Assembly: GCA_021234155.1 (NCBI GenBank)
Contig: JAJEKV010000025.1
Location: 7,952,531 to 8,016,530 of the forward strand
Length of the DNA: 64,000 nt
Source: Isoetes taiwanensis
Lineage: Eukaryota > Streptophyta > Lycopodiopsida > Isoetales > Isoetaceae
Direction: 5' to 3'
Part shown: piece after piece, positions 10,766 through 22,599 of the stretch
Numbering within the stretch: position 1 is the stretch's first letter
Layout: each line of letters opens with the position of its first letter
Made by a program: the position numbers and the translations under genes
The notes under the pieces: model-generated
The model's database searches: none
What the model saw: only the letters and a program-made list of their open reading frames with translations
Told to the model about the DNA's origin: nothing

Positions 10766-12755
10766 TTGTGTCTATTTTTGCAGGTTTCATTTTACCAGCG
10801 TTTCAGAAGGGAGTATCCTAAGTTTGAGGTTTCTTTCTCAGTTTTTCATGCCTTGAAACCCCTTTATGTCAGGAAAGTAAAGGACAGAGAGACATGCTGT
10901 TGTGTGTATCATATGAGAGCAGATTTTATTCGACTTGCAATGAACAAAGTAAGACATGATGAAAAAATTCATGGTCCAAATTGTAAATGCACGTGTGAAG
11001 TTTGTGGTCCTGGACCAACATGCATGGCAAGGAAGAGCACCTATGCTTCAACAAGTGAGCTTTGGAGGTCTCTTGTTTGTCCAAGAGTGCCTAACTCTCA
11101 AGTGCAATAATTGTGGACCTAGCAAGCTGCCAACATGTCCAAAAGAAGTGAATTTCAAAAATGGTGTGCAGGTGGAGTGGAAAACATATGACAAGGTACT
11201 AAGATTGTTGCCGTTTTTTATGCTTCATTATGGTGTAGCTTTATTTTTTATTTCTGTATTTGTTGTAGATATATGAATCTGTAGAAGAACCTGATGGCAA
11301 AGGAGGTTATAAGCTGGGAAAAAAACCAGTCACTAAACTGGTTTACAAGACCACAAGTGCTGCTGATATTTTCCAAAATGCCAGAACAGTGCTGAAAGAA
11401 TTCATTCCACACAACTATGAGGCTAGATGGCAGGCCAGGCAATTCAAGGAGTGTTTGGAAACATTTCCAAAGGATGCAATAGTTTCAGTGATTGATTTTG
11501 CTGAAAATTACAGCTTCAAGATTCAGCAAGAAATTCAAAGTCTGCATTGGAGGAATGATCAGTGCACAATTTTAGTGCATATATCATATAGACATGCCAC
11601 CAAAAGTGATGACCCTAAATTGGATGAAGATGAGAGAAGAATCATCAAAGAAACTCACTTCTACAGCGGAGGATGACGGGGAACATGACACTTTGTTCAT
11701 GCAACATTGTTTGAGCAGTCATGCAACATTTTTGTCCAAACAAACAAATCAAGTACAACAGACACATTGTTTGGTGCGATGGATGTTCTAGCGATGGAAA
11801 GGAAGTAAAACATTTTACTTTCTAGGAAGAAATTATCAAACTAGTGGCATCCCAATAACTTGGAATTATTTTGCTTCTTATCATGGGAAAGGTAACTTTC
11901 ATTTTCAAGCACCTAGAGTTAATGTTTATTTCGGCACTAATCGATAGAGAAACAGGTGAACATGATGGTCTTTGGAGCTGTCATTAAGAGAGCCCTAACT
12001 CATGAGATGTTAAAAGCGAAATTGATTGCCACTTAGAAATGCACATGATGTAGTGGTTTTTGCAAAAAACATTTCGGTGACAACATAACAATGGAAGGCA
12101 AGGACAGATCTGGTGTCTTTGTTGAACTGCTGGATTTTTATACATTCCAATTTCTTTGAGCTTGTGAATGCTTGTGTTTGACAGATTTTTTGGGAAGTTG
12201 GCATAGGAGATGTTGATAGAAGTGAAAGGTATGATTGTGCAACTCTATCGGCTCTAGCAAATTTCATTCCATCGAGGCCTACTCAAAGAAGCGACCCCGA
12301 CTCAAGTGGCACATATGAACTTCACTTGTTTACGTCATAAGCTATTTGGTTAGGAAAATATGCAAAGTATCCCTACATTGCTAGAATAGGCACGTGGTCA
12401 TACTCTGAATTAAAACTTATGGGTACGACTATGTTGAGGAAGTTGTTGAAGGCCCCATTTTTGAAGGAGATCATGAGTGGAAATCGATATCATTCTTTGT
12501 TGGAGATAACTTTCTTTGTCAATCTTTGAGCCTAACAACAAAGAAAAAGTAGACTTTTATATTTTAAAATGCACTAGAACAAAGCATGTTATAGAGAAAG
12601 CATACAAGGATCCTTGGGGCAAAAGTTTGGTAGGAATGAAGTAGTTGTTCTTGGAAAATATTACAAGTTGATTAATGGTAACTTGTATGAATTGCTAGAA
12701 CATGAGCAGTGCGGTGTATCTGACCATTTGGTTTTGGTACATTAATTTTGATATG
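10766..12755 (+). pseudogene. Spliced DDE-like transposase, decayed
   Basis: The translated pieces form one protein: a Cys/His-rich N-terminal part (DRETCCCVYHMRADFIRLA, then CKCTCEVC), LKEFIPHNYEARWQARQF, SVIDFAENYSF, TILVHISYRH, an HDT...QHC segment, NYFASYHGKG and HDGL. Asp in SVIDFAENY and residues in the GKG/HDG region fit a DDE/RNase H-fold transposase; I recall such proteins in plants and cnidarians but cannot name the family. Two GT-AG introns are visible: 11196-11268, joining YDK to IYESVEE, and 11892-11955, joining GKG to EHDGL. Frames are broken from about 11690 onward. 12560-12750 reads KVDFYILKCTRTKHVIEKAY and LLEHEQCGVSDHLVL, a plausible C-terminus. Confidence 0.7.
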
Positions 12756-12796
12756 ACCGGATTGAGGAACAACTTTGTTTCAGCTCCCACGTCATT

Positions 12797-12979
12797 GTGG
12801 AAGATCAAATTATGGATAGCTTGCATCAAAGCACATCCATTTATGCTCAAGAAGTTTTAGAGTCTAAAGGAAATGATCTGAAAGAAAGGAAAGAAGAAAT
12901 CAAAAAAGCAAAAAGTAGCAAAAGGCAAAGATGCTTTGTGATTCAAACTGTAAACCCTAGACCAATTTGTAAATTGTGA
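12797..12979 (+). pseudogene. Possible C-terminal tail of the preceding transposase
   Basis: A 60-codon Lys/Glu-rich frame (NDLKERKEEIKKAKSSKRQ) directly after the decayed transposase. Its charged composition fits a tail exon, but no motif supports this. Confidence 0.25.
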
Positions 12980-13670
12980 AACATATTGTAAATTGTAAAT
13001 CATATTGTAAATTTGTAGTCATATTGAAGTTGTCATAATTCATATGTTGTCAAATATGTTGTCATAGTTCATATGTAATCAAATTGGTTGTCAATCATAA
13101 CCATAAACATATATGTAAACAATCATATTGGTTGTCAATCATAAACAATCATAAACAAATATGTAACCATAAACAATCATATGTAAACAATCATATTGCT
13201 AGATAGCTATCAATCATAAACTTGGAATGTAAACTAGCTACCAATCATAAACAATCATTACTTGGAATGTAAACCTTCATACTTGGAATGTAAACCTTAT
13301 ATTCATGTACACCTTATATTCATGTGTACACCTTATATTCATGTACACCTTATATTCATGTGTACACCTTATATTCATGGAATGTAAACCTTAAATTCAT
13401 ATGTAAACATTGCTATCAATCATAAACCTTGCTGGGGTTATACATATGTAAACCTTGCTATTCATTGCTATTCATATGTAAACCTTCCTATTATGTAATA
13501 CATAAACCTTATACATAAACCCTTTTACATAAACCTTTTATTAATGTAAACCTTTTACATGTAAAAACCTTATGTAAAAACTTATGTAAAACTTATATTA
13601 GTGTAATATTCATGGAATGTAAACCTTATATTAGTGTAAACCTTGCTATTACATAAATATACAAAAAACA
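12960..13670. repeat. AT-rich degenerate tandem repeat region
   Basis: Short variants of CATAAACAATCATATGTAAAC and TTATATTCATGTACACC recur many times, the latter about five times at 13310-13375. No coding frame is supported. It is a degenerate minisatellite 3' of the transposase. Confidence 0.8.
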
Positions 13671-14368
13671 TGTCAATACTATGGAACAAAATTGTGTTGT
13701 ACATGTATACAAGATCCACATAATATTTTAAAAAGAAAACATCCTCATAATATCCCTGGTAGATCTTTGATAAGATGCACGGTAGATCTTTGAAAAAGCT
13801 GCTAAATTCAGAAAGTCTTGCCTTTTTAAAAAGCAAGATAATTTTCCTCCGGTGTACCACCGGAAGGATTTCTTCTTGATCTGCTCCTTTATCTGTGATA
13901 AATGCGCTCCTTTATCCTCTTGACATCATTGTTCTTTACATCTCCGGCATCTTGATCTTCTATAGGCTCCAACCTTGCATCTTCAGCAGAGCTTTCACAA
14001 ACAATGTTAGACACATTTCCTGCAACAAGAATTCAATATTAACTACAACTAAATTGAACATGGACTACTATTCAAATTTTAAGCTTAGACTTACCTTTTT
14101 TTCTTGATTGCTCCGGGCTTTTTTCTTGCAAGGGTCTTCTTGTCTGCCGGGTTGTCAGTCTTTGCCGGGGGGGTCTTCTTATGCAAGATTAATTTAAAAT
14201 TAATGTAACTTAAAGAGAAGTTATAATACTAAAACTAAATGTGTACCTTTTATGGGAGATATGTGAGCAAATTTAACAGGACTCAGCTTGTCAATATCTA
14301 TAACTGTTCAAAGAGAATTGAAGTTAGCACAAAACAAAAACATTACAAGATATATTGAACAAGAATAC

Positions 14369-15760
14369 TTACTTGCAACAAGGGTTTGAGTCTTTCTTTG
14401 TCTTTGGCCCTTGTCTTCCTTTTCTTAATTTTTGCAGTCCTTTCTGCTTTAAATTCAGCACTTGCAGGTTTATTGTACAAAGTGGTGCTGCTACCAACTT
14501 CATCCTTCTACTTCTTATCTTCATCACTATTTGCATTTTCGGTTTCTTCTTCATCTTCATAGTTAGAGTCCTCTTCAATCACAACAATGAATTCTTTGAA
14601 TCGGTTCACGCAAAATCTTTTGCTTGGGACTTCCTCTCCACAACGAGGGAACCACACGTGCATAGTTTTCAACCACGGTTGAAAAGCAAAACACATGGTA
14701 CTTATGTCCACATTGGTTTATTTTAACAAACAGGTCATATTCTTGAGGAAAACAAAGGCCACATGCCTGACATACATCAGTAGTTAGCAAAGGCAAAGAA
14801 TACACACCCATACCCAACTCCATCCGAGTTTTGGTGCTTTCACTATCTTGCTGCATGGCTGAAATATGCTTAGCCTTTGCATGCCACTTAGCCATTGATT
14901 CCTCATAGGAATCTATTTCATCCTTCAGCAAAGAAATTTCTTCACGAATGTGTTCTTCCCCTTTAGAATCTATTTTCAGAAGTGCTTACTCCAAAAGCTC
15001 TCGCATAACTACTTCATCATTCTTTAGTTTTGCAATAGCATCAACTTCTTCTGGAAAATCACGTTCAAGGTCTTCTCGGACTTACGCTTGGCCTCTATAT
15101 TTTCATATATAGCTTTGCAAGCTATATGCGCTCCGACAACAACACCTTCTTTCCTCAACAAAGACTCTTGTTTTGATAATAGCAACTCCTCTGCATCTTC
15201 TCAATGTCTCAGCAAGCTTACCCAAGTGATCCAAAACAGCGTTGCTATTCAAACAATAGCCGCTGGTCTCTCCCTTAGAAATCTATTCGGATGTTCGATA
15301 AGCTTTAAGCGACAAAACTAGCCAGTTCACTTTGAATTGCCGGGGTTTGACAAAGCTCGTTGGGTATTACTCCAAGCAAAGCTTCGAGCAAAGGTTACCC
15401 TAACCTCATTGTTGGTAGGCTTGCTTTTTCGATAAATCCTTTCCGGCGGGTCATGCAAACCACGATTGGCGAACCGGGGCCTAACAAATTTTAAATTTAT
15501 CTTTCCTTTCGAAGTGGAGCCTTGCCCGAACTTCAAAGAAAATCCGCGGTCGGAAACATCCTTCGCCTTCAAATCCTTTGGCTTCTTCCCTTCATTACAC
15601 AAACCTCTTTTTGTGTGAAATTCATACTCAGTTCTTGCGAAAAGCAGTTCCTGATAACATCAAACAGTGTTTTTTTAGTTCAATATCAGTAGATAAAGAA
15701 AAAAGCATGAGAAATAGAGGGATTTTTACCTCGCCGAACTTCAGCGCCATAGCTAGATGT
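14369..15760 (-). pseudogene. Broken gene for a Cys-rich, coiled-coil protein (transposon-associated?)
   Basis: Minus-strand frames at 15327-15602, 14575-14931 and 14369-14711 appear to be pieces of one gene reading leftward from a start near 15750 (MALKFGEV). Visible in order are a basic segment (GQGSTSKGKINLKFVRPRF), a charged helical segment (LLKDEIDSYEESMAKWHAKA), a zinc-binding-like cluster (CQACGLC, then CGHKYHVFC), and an acidic then basic tail (EDSNYEDEEETENANSDEDK). The C-x2-C ... CGH-x-YH-x2-C spacing resembles RING/PHD-type clusters of plant transposon proteins. It has stops and frameshifts. I cannot assign a function. Confidence 0.45.
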
Positions 15761-16197
15761 TGGAATTCCTAAGAGTAGCAGAATGAACCGAACTTCCCAA
15801 CCCAATTACACTTTCAATCGAACTTCAAAATCAAAATGATCACGATTCGAAAATCCCTAGCTGCACCTAATCATTGCACTGCGAAAACTTTTGTGAGAAA
15901 AACACCACCTGCAAAAATGATGAAAGGCGTCCTTCAAAAATGATGAAAGGCGTCCCCTTAAAATCACGAGAAAAAGCTGAAAAATAGGTCTTTGAGCGGT
16001 CTTTGGCGAGCGTCTTGAAATTGGGTAGGTCAATAAAAAAAGCACCCACACACAACATTCCTTCTCTTAGAGGTGTAAGAGCTTGACACCATAATCTGCA
16101 AACATAGTTGCAGACCATAGATTTCGCCATGAAAGGCCACCAACAATTTTCTTGTGAATAGGCACATCATAAGATCTCATCATAAGGAAATCTTTAT

Positions 16198-16384
16198 CCA
16201 AATCATATGATATCTACTCCCAAGTCATAATATTTAGGAGGGGAAACCTCAAGCCTAACAAAAGTGGGATCTAGAAACCCATATATTCTGAGGAAATTAT
16301 TATAGAGATCCTCCACAGCTCTGCTTGTTAGAAGAAAACAAACACCATTATGCAATTTACAGGCCTTAGAAGACCACACAAAGG
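16198..16384 (-). CDS. Unrecognised possible exon
   Basis: About 60 codons are open on the minus strand (AVEDLYNNFLRIYGFLDPTF, then RLEVSPPKYYDLGVDII) without a start codon. The residue mix looks like real protein, but I recognise no family and no clear splice partners. It lies just left of a repeat shared with 26.1-26.4 kb. Confidence 0.25.
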
Positions 16385-16433
16385 AAATTCTTGCTCTCTA
16401 ATTTATAAAAAAGTAGCAGCAAGCAAGCCCTTC

Positions 16434-16740
16434 AGATATTAATGAAAACAACAAAATGTTTTTCTATCTTCATCTGGCTGATAAGATGGTTCTAGTGGAG
16501 CATCTAGAGGCAAACGTAAGCAGGGATGTAGCATTCTATGCAGATGGTTAGATCCTACAGATGAATTATAGGTTCAACCTTTAATATGTTGCTCATTATT
16601 TAGTATTACATCCCAAGTTTGAAGGTAGAAGATATATCATGTCAGATTAAAGGAATCATGTAAGAACAACTGGAAATGCTTGTCTAACAATAGAAGATAG
16701 CATATCGTGCAATGCAAAAATGTCATTGCTAACTATTATC
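16434..16740. repeat. Dispersed direct repeat, copy A
   Basis: Matches 26128-26430 in the same orientation with scattered substitutions. Noncoding. It marks the outer end of the mosaic duplicated region at 16.4-26.4 kb. Confidence 0.85.
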
Positions 16741-16849
16741 AGAATAATTAAACCAAGTTTACAGAACCATTATAGTGCAGAGCAGACAGGGAAAATGTAC
16801 CTTAATGGGAAATGAAAATGTACCTTAATGGAAAATAATCAATTCCTTG

Positions 16850-16999
16850 AAGAAATTGGATCTGTCCTGGGTGGAAGTTCATGCCAGTGCACCTCGGGAA
16901 CCAGATACAATGCAGTATATTGATGTTGTTCAAGGAGTAGCACATGTACTTTGTGCCGCGAATAGAGACAAGCCCGAGCTAAAAGGAATACCATCTTGA
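16850..16999 (+). CDS. Short unrecognised ORF followed by poly(A)
   Basis: About 49 codons ending in a stop read LSWVEVHASAPREPDTMQYI then DVVQGVAHVLCAANRDKPEL. The composition is protein-like but the family is unknown. A run of 26 adenines follows at 17136-17161, so this could be the 3' end of a retrocopy. Confidence 0.25.
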   Translation, partial: KKLDLSWVEVHASAPREPDTMQYIDVVQGVAHVLCAANRDKPELKGIPS

Positions 17000-17135
17000 C
17001 AGATTGTTGAGATCCCAGGAATTGGATTTACCAAGAAGTATAATCACAATATGGAATTTATCAAGGGCTTAAAGACATTTACACGGAAGCTCTCTCATAG
17101 AAGTGTGGCTATAAGTGAAAGGCCTATTTTGTCCT

Positions 17136-17161
17136 AAAAAAAAAAAAAAAAAAAAAAAAAA
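17136..17161 (+). repeat. Poly(A) run
   Basis: 26 adenines; possibly the tail of a retroposed sequence on the plus strand, or a simple repeat. Confidence 0.6.
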
Positions 17162-18424
17162 TTTTTTAGAAATGATGCTCAATCGAAAACATCACGAAGC
17201 AAGGGATCTTTGTCACAATTCTTTGCGATAGTAGTTGGAATATCGTCTGTTGTCAATATTGTTAGTTGTCATACCAGTGGACTGGCGAAAAGATTTAATT
17301 CTTGGCCTAAGTCCTCTTTATTTATAGCATGTTGAGCAGACACTTTTCGATTTTTGCAGATGTGGTACTGTACCTCTTGTGGAGTTTATCATTATGAAGA
17401 TGGCAAGTTATTGTAGTGCTTAAAGTATAAAGATGGCAAGGCATTACATCTTATCATTTTTTAAGATGTAGCTATACATGATCTGATGTAACATTTGGTC
17501 TGTGAAGGGATTGCGTGCAGGTAATCTATTTCCCTTTCTAGTTTCTTGCTTCCCGAAAAGGAATTATCCACCTGGACATGCTTTCTAGATGTCAAGTCAA
17601 ATCAGTTATCTCCAGGGCATAACAGGCTACAAGAACATAGATTACTTTTGGTACATTTATCTACAGTCTATATCAACAAAAAGGAAGAGAAGGTTGGTGA
17701 TGCACTACCTCTTACAAGGGACCATTTGGTTGAAAGAGAGGATAAAAGAAGCAGGATTTTTAAACACGGTATATCGTATCCTTGGAAAATCCCTGTTGAT
17801 ACTTTCTATATTGCATCAAAGAACCTTGGTGGAAATATAGGCCATTAATTTTCTTAATGGAATATTTGGAATACCTTGCCTCTATTATAACTTGGCGCTA
17901 AACAGATAAAACATGTTTGAATGTGGCCTAATGCAATGTGCAGAACCCAAAAAATGTGAACCTAAGAGTCTATTCTGCTGTTGTTTTGTCAGAAATGGAA
18001 TTGTTGGCTTTTATGTTGAAATCCCATATCAGTGTAGATTGGTAGTTTTCCAATGTTATTATTGATGGATGGGAAACAATTTCATAATTCTTTTATGCCT
18101 CCATCTAGAAATAGTATTTGGAATGACATCTCCATGATGCATCTTGTGTCTTTACTTTCAAAGTATACTTTTAGATTTATCAAGATCGAAGGCCAATGGA
18201 AATAATGATACTCTCCTTACAACGCTTTTCGACCAAATGTTTGTCCATTGAAATCAGCCACGACACAACACACATAAAGTTTGGGCATGTGAAAATCAGC
18301 CATGACACAATGCACATAAAGTTTGGACATGTGAAAATCGTTCGATAAGTAAGATAACGAAGAGCATTTTTATAGGGAACCATTGCATCTCCAATAGTGC
18401 TGGGCTTGAGAAGATGATAGATGC

Positions 18425-19393
<969 letters not shown>

Positions 19394-19618
19394 AATGGTC
19401 AACAACCAATGGCTCACAACAAAAGCCCTTTTTTGTGCGTGTGGTGCATAATGGTCAACAACCAATGGCTCACAACAAAAGCCCTTTTTTGTGCGTGTGG
19501 TGCATAATGGTAAACAACCAATGGCTCAGAACAAAAGCCCTTTTTTTGTGCGTGTGGTGCATAATGGTCAACAACCAATGGCTCACAACAAAAGCCCTCT
19601 TGTTGTGGGCTTGAAGGG
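19394..19618. repeat. Minisatellite, four units of 56-57 bp
   Basis: Units start at 19394, 19450, 19506 and 19563, each with AATGGTCAACAACCAATGG, CTCACAACAAAAGCCC and GTGCGTGTGGTGCAT. The third has two substitutions and one extra T; the fourth diverges at its end. The apparent minus-strand ORF across it is only the repeat read in frame. Confidence 0.93.
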
Positions 19619-20345
19619 GCGCATGTAGTGCGTTTGCCGTCGGCAACACATTTCTTGTCATAACTTTTGATCGAGCTCTGTTTGAGATGATTTTTTATTG
19701 CGTTGGAAAGCTCTCTCGAGATCTCTTTTTATGGTATATGATATGGATATGTTTGGTTAAGTTATCTATGTTAAAACAGCAATTTCTCGGCTGGGTTTGG
19801 TAGGCTTTCACATCCTACCGGTGATTATCTGAGTGCGCTATTGGATATTGTTTTATGGCTCATTCGAATGAAGCTTGCAAAAATTACCATGCATTTTTAG
19901 ATTTTGAGGCGGTTATTAAGCAAATTCCAAGGCTTTTAGATCCTTGTGCTAACAAGCGAGAAAAGTTTCCCACTTTGGTTTCTCACCACAAGAATCCATG
20001 GAGGCCAAAGGCTCTTTGTTAAATTCAGTTCAAAAATGTTTGTGTATGGGTGTTGCAAACTTTATGACTTTCAGAATAATGGGATCAATCCGCTCTATCT
20101 TTATGGTAACTTTTACTTATGTTCTATTTGTTTTATTGTGATGAAATTCAAAAGCTACAGGTGATGAAAGCCTCAAATGAATTCTAGTTTTTTTTCTCGG
20201 TTTGAATTCTAAAATTTTTTGTCACACAGGGGGCGTCCTAAGGCCAGAAGGGAACCAAAAATTTTTTGCAACACAAACCATTAACATCCAACATATAAAA
20301 ATTAAATCCCCCAACACATAACAACCAACACATAACTACCATTGA

Positions 20346-20747
20346 CATTAATTAACACAACCATTGGGTCCAACACATTTAAATTAAAATCCCCCTTAAA
20401 CCCCCTTTGGTTTGGGTGCATATTCACATGGGGGGTGACGTAGGGCAGCGAGAGCCCTCATAATTGTATTCTGCACGTACAAAATCAACACCATATAGTA
20501 TTCCGCTTGAAATCTTATAGTATTTTGCGAATCTTGTTATACAGTATAGCAAATTATGTACTTGCATACCCCACAAACGAGGAACTTTACGTACGGTGTA
20601 GATTAAGGAATAAGGGGTGAATATGCCTATCCAACAGCTCTCGTTGCCCGGAGTCACCCCTCGTGTGAATATGCACCCAAACCAAAGGGGGTTTAAGGGG
20701 GATTTTAATTTAAATGTGTTGGACCCAATGGTTGTGTTAATTAATGG
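20346..20747. repeat. Inverted repeat, arms about 112 bp, spacer 178 bp
   Basis: The left arm (20346-20457) and right arm (20636-20747) are reverse complements with near-perfect identity over the AATTAACACAACCATTGGG...AAACCCCCTTTGG portion and more mismatches toward the spacer. Transcribed, it would form a long hairpin. It may be a foldback or MITE-type element; I see no clear target duplication. The minus-strand ORF (20424-20792) spans both arms and is not supported. Confidence 0.9.
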
Positions 20748-21648
20748 TACCTCATAGCTTGTGTTATAAATGGAAAGCATGCCTGCTGGCACAATAAGTC
20801 AGGCCATATATTATTGATTACCAATGGGAAAATACATGTAATGTATTGCACCTATATACACTTAAAAATCCAACTCAACTTCTTCACGAGGCGCAAGACA
20901 GATTGGTGAAGGCATACCTATGTTCTCAGCTTGCTCCTGAGAAAAAACGTTTGATTTTTGAGGAATATTTGGGTATCTTATCTTATGCATAGACAGGTGG
21001 CTGCACTCAGTGGATTATCTTTGTCTGCTGAGATTTTATTCCTGTCTCTGCATCTATGTGTGTACTTCTTCTGGAATATTGAATAACAGTTTGTCGCCCT
21101 TCAAAAAAAAAAAACTTGCATTTAAACTGAACTAATACCCTCTTTGTCCTAATCCAGATCTTGCAATAGGCTTAAATGGTCCTTCTGATATAGGTAGCTT
21201 GACAATATTATCAAATATCCGTGGATTGCATATCTGTCACTAGGATGAACGGCTCTCTATCAAGCTGCATATTTCTTATCTAGGTAGTCTAAATATATTG
21301 TCTTCACATATCTGCATTTCAACTGCACATCAGAATCATGGTTTAATAGTTAATTAATTATCTACTGTGCAATGGTAAGTTGGTGTTTGCGTCTATAAAT
21401 GTTTGGTGGAAAGTGCATTCGTAAAATTTCTGTCAGTATTCAATATCCAGGCGATAAATGTTATTATTCAAGGCGAAGATTTCATGTTCCATGTATTGGA
21501 GATTTTTGGCATCTAGAATTGGTATACCATAGTAATCTATGGCTAGGAATACCCTCTATGAATTGTTAAGCAGGTGGATCAGCTTGGCAGTTTATAGAAT
21601 TAAAACTTTGTTTCTGTTAAACATCTATGCTCTACTGTTTTGAATCCT

Positions 21649-21957
21649 CAAATTACGTTTTTGCATGTTGCAAATTCAGATATGGGATCCAGATCTTGCA
21701 ACTTGGAGCTCCTTTGTGTCTGGGGTATTAAGATGAAAATATACTAATATTTGTTCTTCCTTCTAATAGTATTGTCTACATGTCATGATTGGGCATGAAA
21801 TATTCAAATTACGTTTTTGCAGGTTGCAGATTCAGAATGGGATCAGGCCTTGCAACTTGGAGCTCCTTCGTGTCTGGGGATTAACAGGAAAATACACTGG
21901 ACTTGTTCTTCCTTCTGATAGTATTGTCTACACGTCATGATTGGGCATGAAATATGC
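21649..21957. repeat. Tandem duplication, two units of about 156 bp
   Basis: Both units begin CAAATTACGTTTTTGCA (21649 and 21805) and end CATGATTGGGCATGAAATAT. Each carries an acceptor-like TTTTGCA(G/T)GTTGCA followed by GATTCAG/AATTCAG and 'CTTGCAACTTGGAGCTCC', so the unit may once have been an intron-exon boundary. The gene is not recognised. Confidence 0.88.
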
Positions 21958-22599
21958 AATGGGTTTCAGTACTAGTTTCACGGATTTCAAAATTCACATA
22001 AAATGGCAGGATCACAAATATCAGAAGTTGGCGATCGTGACAGATGGACATGACCAGTTGATTCAGATGTTGAAGTTGGTCCCGTGCAAGTACTGTACTT
22101 TCAAATGAAATGTAACATGTTCATAGAGCAAAGATTTTTTAAAAGCCCATGCGTGCCAAAGAGAGTGGTTTCTGACGTGCTTGCGTAAACTTTTAATGCA
22201 TATTTTATTCCAATGTAAATTTTACTTGCGGAAGCTACATTGGACACATCCAGTGTGTTCATGTGGATAACATGAAAAATTTGTTATATCCATTCAATTT
22301 TTTTGGATGTATGTATCAAATCCACTTCAAACGTGCTGCCATTACTCTTTATCAATATTTTAATTCGTACCTCTTTTGCATCTTTGTCCTTCCATTACCC
22401 TATTCATACAAAGGATGGAACCCCAATATCCCATCCTTCACATTCCAATGAACTAGGGCCTAAGCTTAAAAAGCAAGTCAACATCTATGAGAAACCATGG
22501 TCATTTAAGTTAAAGAATACTTTGAAATATGTTGTCAACTAATATTTACCCATTTTGAACCAGGTAACCAAATGGGTACCCAATGATTTCCGCTTTTTT

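Noticed and set aside
13000-13650. CRISPR-like array
   Set aside because: Units are short, degenerate and adjacent, without unique spacers; it is an AT-rich minisatellite in a plant genome.
19470-19661. A repetitive small protein on the minus strand
   Set aside because: It is the 56-bp minisatellite read in frame.
20424-20792. A 122-residue minus-strand protein gene
   Set aside because: It spans both arms of an inverted repeat, so its open frame follows from the repeat; no family match is seen.
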